Notes under the pieces: model-generated
Seen by the model: only the letters and a program-made list of their open reading frames with translations
Databases searched by the model: none
What the model was told of the DNA's origin: nothing
Shown: in pieces, positions 1 to 5,298 of the stretch
How the letters are laid out: every line of letters begins with the position of its first letter
How positions within the stretch are numbered: position 1 is the stretch's first letter
Assembly: GCA_038276315.1 (NCBI GenBank)
Contig: JBBPZY010000179.1
Location: 1 to 5,511, forward strand
Reading direction: 5' to 3'
DNA from: GCA-003244245 sp038276315
Lineage (GTDB): Bacteria; Actinomycetota; Actinomycetes; Mycobacteriales; Pseudonocardiaceae
DNA length: 5,511 bases
Position numbers and translations under genes: made by a program

Positions 1-16
1 CGATCATTTTGGCCAT
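1..16 (-). CDS. groEL: Chaperonin GroEL (Hsp60), N-terminal five codons only
   Basis: Read on the minus strand from the ATG at 16-14, the window edge encodes M-A-K-M-I, the usual start of actinobacterial GroEL2 proteins. Only five codons are present, so the peptide alone would be weak evidence. The call rests on three things together: the peptide, a good Shine-Dalgarno 10 nt upstream, and two CIRCE operators about 150-210 nt upstream, which are the hallmark of HrcA-controlled groE genes. The order groEL2 / moeA / psd / pssA, with groEL divergent, is also that of M. tuberculosis. GroEL is the ATP-driven cytosolic folding chamber. No groES lies between the operators and this start, so this is a solitary groEL2-type copy rather than a groESL operon. 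Confidence 0.85.
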
Positions 17-26
17 TGCGGTGTGG

Positions 27-32
27 TCCTCC
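27..32 (-). promoter_or_regulatory. Shine-Dalgarno of groEL
   Basis: The minus strand reads GGAGGA here, ending 10 nt before the ATG at 16-14. It supports that ATG as the groEL start. Confidence 0.75.
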
Positions 33-102
33 GGTCATGGGCGCCGCGGGGTGTCCGCGGCAAGGACACGGTGCTCGGCCAGGCTCGGTGCCCGCGACGG
101 AC

Positions 103-120
103 GTCCAGCGCTTGCTGGAC
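103..120. repeat. 7-bp perfect inverted repeat in the groEL leader
   Basis: GTCCAGC (103-109) and GCTGGAC (114-120) form a perfect 7-bp stem with a 4-nt loop. It lies between the CIRCE operators and the groEL start, so it would be in the groEL 5' leader if transcription starts near the operators. A role in the mRNA is conjecture. Confidence 0.45.
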
Positions 121-164
121 TCACCGTCCCGACCTCAGTGTGTTGTTACGTGTGTCGCTACAAG

Positions 165-191
165 CTGGCACTCGAAGGGGCTGAGTGCTAA
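165..191. promoter_or_regulatory. CIRCE element 1 (HrcA operator)
   Basis: The sequence is CTGGCACTC-N9-GAGTGCTAA. The CIRCE consensus is TTAGCACTC-N9-GAGTGCTAA, so the right arm matches 9/9, the left arm 7/9, and the spacer is exactly 9 nt. HrcA binds CIRCE and represses groE transcription until heat shock. It sits about 150 nt upstream of the groEL start on the minus strand and about 105 nt upstream of moeA on the plus strand. Confidence 0.9.
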
Positions 192-195
192 CTCA

Positions 196-224
196 GGTTT
201 AGCACTCGACCACTTCGAGTGCAA
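196..224 (-). promoter_or_regulatory. Tentative groEL promoter overlapping CIRCE 2
   Basis: On the minus strand TTGCAC (224-219) is followed, after 17 nt, by TAAACC (201-196). The -35 is good; the -10 is poor, matching TATAAT at three of six positions. The position overlapping an HrcA operator is what repression would require, but the assignment is weak. Confidence 0.25.
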
Positions 225-225
225 G
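199..225. promoter_or_regulatory. CIRCE element 2 (HrcA operator)
   Basis: The sequence is TTAGCACTC-N9-GAGTGCAAG: left arm 9/9, right arm 7/9, spacer exactly 9 nt. It is separated from CIRCE 1 by 7 nt, giving a 34-bp centre-to-centre distance. The two degenerate arms face outward and the two perfect arms face each other, so the pair is nearly symmetric. Dual CIRCE sites are known upstream of some groE genes. Confidence 0.9.
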
Positions 226-297
226 CTGGCGCGCCTGCCGGCGGTGCCGTCGTGGACACACCACCTTCACTGGGGCGCGCTCGTGGCACCGGGCAGG

Positions 298-1524
298 ATG
301 CCCAGGGTGACCATCGCGCAGAAACCACGATCCGTCGACGAGCACGGCCGGGTGGTGGCCGCTCTGCTGGCCGCCACCGCCGTGATCCGGTTGCCTCTCG
401 TGGAGTGCGCCGGCCTCGCGCTGGCCGAGCCGATCACCGCGGCGGTGGCACTACCGCCCTTCGACAACTCCGGGATGGACGGCTACGCGGTGCGCTCGGT
501 GGACATCGCAGCCGCTACCGCCGACGCGCCGGTGCAGCTGCCGGTCACCGAGGACATCCCCGCCGGGCGGACCGACTCGCCCTCGCTGCAGCCGCACACC
601 GCGCACCGGATCATGACCGGCGCACCGATCCCACCCGGCGCGGATGCGGTGGTGCCGGTGGAACTCACCGACGGTGGCCGCCACCAGGTGCAGATCTTCG
701 CCCCTCGCGCGCCGGGCGACAGCGTGCGCCCGGCCGCCGGGGACGTCGCGGCCGGTGCGGAGGTGCTGCCGGCGGGCGCGGTGCTGGGGCCGGCGCAGCT
801 CGGGGTGGCAGCCGCGGTCGGCTACGCCGAGCTGCCGGTGCACCGCCGAGTCCGGGTGCTGGTGCTGTCCACCGGCTCGGAACTGGTCGTACCGGGCACC
901 CCCCTGCAGCACGGACAGATCTACGAGTCCAATGGCACGATGCTCGCCGCCGCCGTTCGGGAGGCCGGTGGCGAGGCGCAGCTGATGCATTTCGTGCCCG
1001 ATGACGTCGCCGCGCTGGAGGCCGCACTAGCCCCCCGGTTGGCCGGGATGGATCTGCTGGTGACCTCCGGTGGGGTCAGCGCAGGGGCTTATGAGGTGGT
1101 CAAGAGCGCGATGACCGGCCAGGGCGTGGAGTTCGCCAAGGTGGCCATGAACCCCGGCGCCCCGCAGGGCGTCGGCCGCTACCGCGGGGTGGCAGTGGCG
1201 GCGATGCCCGGTAACCCGGTGAGCGCCTCGGTGTCCTTCGAAGTGTTCGTCCGTCCCGCGCTGCGAGCCGCGATGAGACTGCCGGCGCAGCGACCTCGGG
1301 CCAGGGCTCGGTTGACCGAGGCATTGGATTCACCGGCGGATAAGCGACAGTTCCGACGCGGCACGTTAGATCCGGGCGCGGGCACCGTCGTCCCGGTCGG
1401 GGGTCCCGGCTCGCATCTGCTCGGGGCGCTGGCCAGGTCGAACTGCCTGATCGACATTCCTGAGACCACGGCATACCTTGAAGCGGGCGAGCAGATCGAG
1501 GTCTTGTGCACCGGCGCAGCCTGA
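298..1524 (+). CDS. moeA: Molybdopterin molybdenumtransferase MoeA
   Basis: MoeA inserts molybdate into adenylylated molybdopterin, the last step of molybdenum cofactor synthesis, in the cytosol. From ATG 298 the protein is 408 aa, close to the roughly 400 aa usual for the family. The N-terminal domain has PPFDNSGMDGYAV (about residues 53-65) with the conserved Asp of MDGYA. The MogA-like domain follows, with VLSTGSEL (189-196), the TSGGVSAGAYEVVK loop (256-269) and MPGNPVSA (303-310). The C-terminal part is the beta-barrel domain IV region. The frame is open upstream to position 16, but that stretch runs through the CIRCE operators and has no MoeA similarity. GTG 307 is an alternative start and is better spaced from GGCAGGA at 292-298. 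The loop that usually reads PGKP reads PGAP (286-289). Its position matches moeA2 of M. tuberculosis. A long hairpin-rich gap separates it from psd, so co-transcription is uncertain. Confidence 0.93.
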   Translation: MPRVTIAQKPRSVDEHGRVVAALLAATAVIRLPLVECAGLALAEPITAAVALPPFDNSGMDGYAVRSVDIAAATADAPVQLPVTEDIPAGRTDSPSLQPHTAHRIMTGAPIPPGADAVVPVELTDGGRHQVQIFAPRAPGDSVRPAAGDVAAGAEVLPAGAVLGPAQLGVAAAVGYAELPVHRRVRVLVLSTGSELVVPGTPLQHGQIYESNGTMLAAAVREAGGEAQLMHFVPDDVAALEAALAPRLAGMDLLVTSGGVSAGAYEVVKSAMTGQGVEFAKVAMNPGAPQGVGRYRGVAVAAMPGNPVSASVSFEVFVRPALRAAMRLPAQRPRARARLTEALDSPADKRQFRRGTLDPGAGTVVPVGGPGSHLLGALARSNCLIDIPETTAYLEAGEQIEVLCTGAA

Positions 1525-1528
1525 GCTG

Positions 1529-1556
1529 CCGGGTATGAGAAAACCACGATACCCGG
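1529..1556 (+). repeat. Hairpin just after the moeA stop
   Basis: CCGGGTAT (1529-1536) and ATACCCGG (1549-1556) form a perfect 8-bp stem with a 12-nt loop, starting 4 nt after the moeA stop. The place fits a 3'-end stabiliser or terminator, but no T-tract follows. Confidence 0.5.
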
Positions 1557-1586
1557 ACAGACCTTGTGAATCGCGGGTGAGCAGCA

Positions 1587-1618
1587 GCACACTGAGCGTG
1601 AACAAAGGCTCAGTGAGC
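1587..1618 (+). repeat. Second hairpin of the array
   Basis: CACTGAGC (1590-1597) and GCTCAGTG (1608-1615) form a perfect 8-bp stem with a 10-nt loop. The stem extends outward by GC/GC past one A-A mismatch. CGGG (1574-1577) and CCCG (1622-1625) could close it further. Confidence 0.5.
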
Positions 1619-1625
1619 AATCCCG

Positions 1626-1680
1626 TCCCAGAATGGCGTGGGGTTCCTGCGTCGTCGGGGGGCGCAGGAACGCGCTGGGA
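1626..1680 (+). repeat. Third hairpin of the array, two nested stems
   Basis: GTTCCTGCG (1643-1651) and CGCAGGAAC (1663-1671) form a perfect 9-bp inner stem with an 11-nt loop. TCCCAG (1626-1631) and CTGGGA (1675-1680) form an outer 6-bp stem, with an asymmetric internal loop between the two. Confidence 0.5.
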
Positions 1681-1682
1681 GA

Positions 1683-1719
1683 TAACCGTTCGGAAAGCTG
1701 GGGAGCAGACGAACGGTTA
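1683..1719 (+). repeat. Fourth hairpin or operator-like palindrome
   Basis: TAACCGTTCG (1683-1692) and CGAACGGTTA (1710-1719) are a perfect 10-bp inverted repeat with 17 nt between the arms. It could be an RNA stem or a protein-binding palindrome; the sequence does not decide. Confidence 0.5.
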
Positions 1720-1722
1720 ACG

Positions 1723-1764
1723 GGCACCGGGGACCTCCGTCGGGGGACGGGGTTCCCCGGTGCC
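1723..1764 (+). terminator. Strong GC hairpin, probable transcription terminator
   Basis: GGCACCGGGGA (1723-1733) pairs perfectly with TCCCCGGTGCC (1754-1764). CC/GG pairs continue the stem past a single bulged T, and CCGT/ACGG (1737-1740 / 1747-1750) continue it almost to the loop. Only GTTT follows, not a long T-run, as is common for actinobacterial terminators. It would end moeA transcripts and make psd-pssA a separate unit, or act as an attenuator in a psd leader. Confidence 0.55.
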
Positions 1765-1847
1765 GTTTCCCCGGCCGCCGCCTCCCCGCGCTATGGGCGT
1801 ACGGTAGGCAGTCGCTCACCAACTCCAGTCGAGGATCTCGCAAAAGA

Positions 1848-2561
1848 ATGGCGTCTCCCCGGTTTCCCGCGACACTGCGGCATCTGGTGGATCTCACCAG
1901 CGAGACGCTCCCACCGATGCATCCCGCTGGCAGGCCGTTCGTGGCCGCCGGGGTAGCCGCGACGCTGCTGCTACGCACGGTGTCCCCGACCGCGGCAACG
2001 CTGGGCGCCGTCGCCACCACGTGTTGCGCCGCATTCTTCCGCGACCCGCAGCGGGTGACACCGCAGGACAGCAGCCTCGCGGTGGCGCCGGCGGACGGCA
2101 CCGTGAGCAGTGTGATGCCCGCCCCGGTACCCGCTGAGCTGGGTCTCGACAACCGGCCGCGGCCGCGGGTCAGCGTGTTTCTTTCCGTGTTCGACGTGCA
2201 CGTGCAGCGCATCCCGACCGACGGCGAGGTCTGCCACGTCGCCTACCGTGCAGGCAAATTCCTGTCCGCCGACTTGGACAAAGCCAGCGAGGCCAATGAA
2301 CGCTCCAGCATGCTGCTGCGCTCCACGACCGGCCACGACCTCGTCGTAGTACAGATCGCCGGGCTGGTAGCCCGCCGGATCGTCTGCTCGGTGCGACCCG
2401 GAGACAAGGTGGCCGCCGGCGCCACCTATGGCCTGATCCGCTTCGGGTCCCGGGTGGACCTCTACCTGCCGCCGGGCAGCTCCGTGCTGGTGCGCCTGGG
2501 CCAGCACACCGTGGGCGGGGAGACCGCACTCGCGCGGCTACCCCCGGCCTTGGAGGCCTAA
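1848..2561 (+). CDS. psd: Phosphatidylserine decarboxylase proenzyme
   Basis: Psd converts phosphatidylserine to phosphatidylethanolamine at the membrane. The 237-aa product is of the short actinobacterial/archaeal type. Visible signatures are a hydrophobic N-terminal segment (about residues 31-62), FFRDP (63-67), APADG (80-84), FLSVFDVHVQRIP (111-123) and, near the C-terminus, RFGSRVDLYLP (198-208). The proenzyme self-cleaves between G200 and S201, the serine becoming the pyruvoyl cofactor; this leaves a large beta chain of about 200 residues and a short alpha chain of 37. ATG 1848 is chosen for the family-like N-terminus (PPMHPAGRPFVAAG). GAGGA at 1831-1835 is a possible ribosome site with a rather long 12-nt gap. 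The gene is followed after 3 nt by pssA, which makes its substrate. All key motifs are intact. Confidence 0.95.
   Translation: MASPRFPATLRHLVDLTSETLPPMHPAGRPFVAAGVAATLLLRTVSPTAATLGAVATTCCAAFFRDPQRVTPQDSSLAVAPADGTVSSVMPAPVPAELGLDNRPRPRVSVFLSVFDVHVQRIPTDGEVCHVAYRAGKFLSADLDKASEANERSSMLLRSTTGHDLVVVQIAGLVARRIVCSVRPGDKVAAGATYGLIRFGSRVDLYLPPGSSVLVRLGQHTVGGETALARLPPALEA
2552..2556 (+). promoter_or_regulatory. Shine-Dalgarno of pssA inside the psd 3' end
   Basis: GGAGG lies within the last codons of psd, 8 nt before GTG 2565. It fixes the GTG as the pssA start and implies translational coupling of the two genes. Confidence 0.8.
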
Positions 2562-2564
2562 ACC

Positions 2565-3506
2565 GTGCCCAACGCCGGCGCTGGAGTCCGCCTGCTACCC
2601 AACGTCATCACCGTGTTGGCGCTGTGCTCGGGCCTGTCGGCGCTGAAGTTCGCCCTGGATGGAAACTTCACCGACGCGCTCGCCGCGATCGGGGTCGCGG
2701 CGCTGCTGGACTCGCTGGATGGCCGGCTGGCCCGGTTGCTCGACGCCACCTCCCGGATCGGCGCCGAGCTTGACTCGCTGGCTGATTGCGTGTCCTTCGG
2801 GGTAGCACCCGCGGTCGTGCTGTTCGTGTGGGCGCTGCACGGCACCCGAGTGGGGTGGCCGGTGGCGCTGGTATTCACCGTCTGCGTCGTGTTGCGATTG
2901 GCCCGGTTCAACACCCTGCTCGACGACACCGACGCGCTGCCGTTCGCCAAGGAATTTTTCATCGGCATCCCCTCCCCTGCCGGCGCGCTGCTGGCATTGC
3001 TGCCGCTGACCGTGTTCCTCCAGTTGGGCGGGGGCTGGTGGTCCTCGCCGGTGGCCGTGGCGGCTTGGACGGTCGCGGTGGCCGTGGCGATGGTGAGCCG
3101 GTTACCTACCCTGTCGATGAAGACCATCCGGGTGCCGGCCCGTGCGGTCGCGCCCCTGCTGACGCTGATCGCCGGCCTAGCCGCCGCGGTGATCACTTTC
3201 CCACTCGCGTCGCTGGGCGTGGCGATGCTGCTGTACCTGGTTCATGTGCCCTATGCGAGTTACCGCTACCGGTGGCTCGCGCGGCATCCCTCGGCCTGGG
3301 AGGTCGCGCCCCGCGAGCGCCGGGCGATCCGCCGCACCGCGCGCAGCATGCGCCGCCTCGGGCTGCGCCCGCCGCTGCGGCGACGAGTGGCCGGCGCCGC
3401 CGCCCGGGCCAGCGCCGCGGTACGCCGCCGCCGGGGCGTCGAGACCAACGGCCAGGTACCCGGAGATCGCCGCTCCCGCCGAATCGGCCTGCGTCGCCAC
3501 CCCTGA
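2565..3506 (+). CDS. pssA: CDP-diacylglycerol-serine O-phosphatidyltransferase
   Basis: PssA joins CDP-diacylglycerol and L-serine to give phosphatidylserine and CMP in the membrane, feeding the psd product encoded just upstream. The CDP-alcohol phosphatidyltransferase signature is complete: D49-x2-D52-G53-x2-A56-R57-x8-G66-x3-D70-x3-D74, with all four metal- and substrate-binding aspartates. Several hydrophobic segments follow (about residues 78-91, 99-113, 140-153, 161-176, 194-208 and 214-230), as expected of this integral membrane family. The start is GTG with a good Shine-Dalgarno in psd. The protein is 313 aa. From residue 240 on, a soluble, strongly basic tail carries 24 Arg in 74 residues, unlike the membrane domain. 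It converges with the antitoxin-like gene 19 nt downstream, and no clear terminator is visible between them. Confidence 0.95.
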   Translation: MPNAGAGVRLLPNVITVLALCSGLSALKFALDGNFTDALAAIGVAALLDSLDGRLARLLDATSRIGAELDSLADCVSFGVAPAVVLFVWALHGTRVGWPVALVFTVCVVLRLARFNTLLDDTDALPFAKEFFIGIPSPAGALLALLPLTVFLQLGGGWWSSPVAVAAWTVAVAVAMVSRLPTLSMKTIRVPARAVAPLLTLIAGLAAAVITFPLASLGVAMLLYLVHVPYASYRYRWLARHPSAWEVAPRERRAIRRTARSMRRLGLRPPLRRRVAGAAARASAAVRRRRGVETNGQVPGDRRSRRIGLRRHP

Positions 3507-3525
3507 AACCCGCCTTCACCGCCAG

Positions 3526-3753
3526 CTACCCGATGCGGAGGGTGGCGGCCGCGGCGTCGAGTTCCTCGTCGCCAAACGGCCCGTCCTCAGCTTCCCACGC
3601 GTCGAGGGCTGCGCCGAGCAGGTCGTTACGGAGCCGGTCTGCAGCAGCTTGGACCAGCCTGCCCGAGACGCTCACGCCTGCCCGCTCGGCCGCGTCCCGC
3701 ACAGCTGCACCGAGATCGGGCTCCATCGCCACCGAAACGCGGTCTACCTGCAT
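3526..3753 (-). CDS. Ribbon-helix-helix antitoxin-like protein, no toxin adjacent
   Basis: The 75-aa product has the layout of a type II antitoxin. Residues 4-44 (DRVSVAMEPDLGAAVRDAAERAG, then a helix through LVQAAADRLRND) look like a ribbon-helix-helix DNA-binding dimer: a short beta strand, a helix, a turn, a second helix. The tail (about 52-72) is acidic with aromatic residues, AWEAEDGPFGDEEL, as in toxin-neutralising tails of VapB/MazE-like proteins. Start ATG 3753-3751 has no Shine-Dalgarno; the mRNA may be leaderless. A toxin gene would normally follow, but the stop is only 19 nt from the end of convergent pssA, so there is no room for one. It could be an orphan antitoxin, a remnant, or a stand-alone regulator. 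Base composition is like its neighbours. The RHH call is by pattern only. Confidence 0.7.
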   Translation of the reverse strand: MQVDRVSVAMEPDLGAAVRDAAERAGVSVSGRLVQAAADRLRNDLLGAALDAWEAEDGPFGDEELDAAAATLRIG

Positions 3754-4094
3754 GTATACGACTATCGCACAGTCCCGTATGCGAGGCTGGACTGGAATCG
3801 AGGCTCGCGCCGAGGTGCAACGGGTGATACTGCGTAGGCACGGTGTCCACGGTGGATCGGGATTCGATGGGGTTGGTATTGCGGGCGGCGGAGGTGGCCG
3901 GGCCTCATCGGTGGCGGTGGCTGCTGGTTGATGAGTACTCGGGGGCTCCCCTGGCCGATCACCGGGTGGAGCTGGATCCGGAGTCCGCCGAGGTGGAGGC
4001 GTTTAACGATCTGTACCGGTTTCCGCGGTGGCGAGCCGATCCGGACCGTCGGGTGGCCAGCGAGGCGGAACTGCTGAGCCGGGTGGGGGCGTGG

Positions 4095-4106
4095 ATCGGG
4101 TCGGTG
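4095..4106 (+). other. Deletion junction 1 in the CHAT gene
   Basis: Before this point the frame reads RVGAWIGSVALG. From 4103 on, the frame two bases over reads GGAGLLLERADGS. In the family the latter follows a GH dipeptide (GHGGAG) whose histidine is catalytic; here the preceding residues are R-V. The middle of the CHAT domain, up to and including the histidine, is missing. The exact breakpoint cannot be placed without an intact homologue. Confidence 0.75.
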
Positions 4107-4995
4107 GCGCTGGGCTCCTGCTAGAACGCGCGGATGGCTCGGCGGATCCGGTGTCCACCGCGGAGCTGATCAGGTTGCTACGACCGTTGCGGTCGCGGGT
4201 CAAGCTCGCGGTGGTTTCGGCGTGCGAGTCCGCAGCGGCGACCACCGCGGAGACGCTGCGCTGGCTGGAGTTGGACGACCCGGCCGCGGAACTGGAGGCT
4301 CAAGCGGCTCAGGACGCTCCGGCGACCCCGGAGAGGGTAGCGCGGGCGTTGGTGGCGGAGCTGGGATGCGCGGTGATCGCGATGCGCTACCCAGTGACCG
4401 ACGACTTCGCGATCGGGTTCGCCGACGCACTCTACGACCGGGTATTTCGCCAGGACCAGACCCTGGATCGCGCCGTCGCGGCGGTCGTGCCTGCGGTGAT
4501 GGGACCGGCGCCGGCGCCGGACCGGCCCGCGCTCTCGGTGGCCACCCCGGCGCTGTTCGGAGCCTCGGCAGCTAGGATGGTGCTCACCCCTCCGAAAGGC
4601 AAGCCATCACTCGATCCTGAGGACCGAGTGATGGCGGGATTCCCGCCGGAGCCGCCGCGGTTCGTAGGACGCACCGAACCGATGGCTGCTGCCAGCGCCG
4701 CCCTGGCCCCGAAGTCCGGGCGCACCGCGGTGGTGTTCCACGGGATGGCTGGTGCCGGGAAGACGGCGTGCGCGCTGGAGCTGGCCTACCGTCACCAGCG
4801 GGTCTTCGAGGCGCTGGCGTTCTGGTCCGCGCCCACCGATCCGGAGCAGTTCGGTGACGCGCTGCTGTGGCTGGCGGTGGCCTGGGAGGCACAGCTCGGG
4901 AACTACGGGTTCGCGATGGTCGACAAGATCGCCACCCTGGCTGATCTGGACCAATTCCTGCCCCGCCTGCGCGCTCTGCTCCAGGACACCGGGTT

Positions 4996-5007
4996 GCTGC
5001 GCGGCCG
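4996..5007 (+). other. Deletion junction 2 in the CHAT gene
   Basis: The upstream frame reads LLQDTGLL and would normally continue into the Walker B strand (LVLDN-like). The downstream frame, one base off, starts RPVHALSRDES, which in relatives lies well past Walker B and the arginine-containing loop. The piece between is absent. Confidence 0.75.
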
Positions 5008-5298
5008 GTGCATGCACTGTCCCGGGACGAATCCGTGGTGCTGGCCCGGGAATTGCCTCACCTGCGCGCGCTGCTGCACACGGAGGCTGAGCCTCTGCGG
5101 GGACCCGGTGCGGCGAACCCTGCGCTGGGCCGCCGGGTGCTCACCCTGGCCCAGGGTCACCCCAAGCTGCTGGAACTTGCCGACGCTGCCGACCCGGTCA
5201 GGCTGGCCTCCCAGCTCGCGGCGGCGGAGGCCGCCGTGGACGGGGCGGCGCTGTCGGCGTTCCTGCGCGATGGCACCACCGCCTGGGACGCCGCCCAG

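Larger units (their letters stand above)
1525..1847. other. Gene-free, hairpin-rich interval between moeA and psd
   Basis: No convincing coding frame is seen in these 323 nt. The first 240 nt hold five consecutive perfect or near-perfect inverted repeats, listed separately. The last 80 nt (1765-1847) should contain the psd leader and any psd promoter. I see no clear -35/-10 pair there; TACGGT at 1800-1805 could serve as a -10 but has no partner. Confidence 0.7.
3843..5298 (+). pseudogene. CHAT-protease / STAND-NTPase gene, multiply deleted and IS-truncated
   Basis: Three consecutive segments in three frames read as parts of one actinobacterial CHAT-NTPase protein. Segment 1 (3843 to about 4100, GTG 3843 or ATG 3867) has the N-terminus typical of these proteins: VAGPHRWRWLLVDE, then EAELLSRVGAWIG. 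Segment 2 (about 4100-5000) begins at GGAGLLLERADG and has the CHAT core with the catalytic-Cys motif VVSACESAAATTAETLR and AMRYPVTDDFAI. It then enters the NTPase part: RFVGRTEPM, the Walker A motif HGMAGAGKTACALELAYRHQ (about 4738-4797) and FLPRLRALLQDTGLL. Segment 3 (about 5002-5298) reads PVHALSRDESVVLAREL, then LTLAQGHPKLLELADAADP and FLRDGTTAWDAAQ. Both joins skip conserved family sequence and change frame. The end abuts an IS256 element. Intact proteins of this type are thought to be caspase-like proteases coupled to a signal-sensing ATPase. This copy lacks the CHAT histidine, Walker B and the C-terminal sensor repeats, so it should be dead. Confidence 0.85.

Noticed and set aside
183..207. 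GAGTGCTAA-N7-TTAGCACTC as a separate palindrome
   Set aside because: It is the facing inner arms of the two CIRCE elements; the N9 spacing of each element explains them better.
16..297. An extra 94-residue N-terminus for MoeA from an upstream start in the same open frame
   Set aside because: It runs through the groEL Shine-Dalgarno, leader and both CIRCE operators, has no MoeA-like sequence, and MoeA is full length from 298.
451..990. Long open frames antisense to moeA, psd and pssA (for example 451-990, 1179-1727 and 1971-2507 minus)
   Set aside because: They are typical high-GC shadows opposite well-identified genes, with no recognisable domain.
1525..1847. Molybdenum cofactor, cobalamin or c-di-AMP riboswitch
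   Set aside because: I could not match the conserved core of any of these classes, and the position is downstream of moeA; only generic structure is claimed.
3754..3842. A clear divergent promoter or operator between the antitoxin-like gene and the CHAT gene
   Set aside because: GTATAC and GTATGC motifs are present at 3754 and 3777, but they are too short and no -35/-10 pair is convincing.
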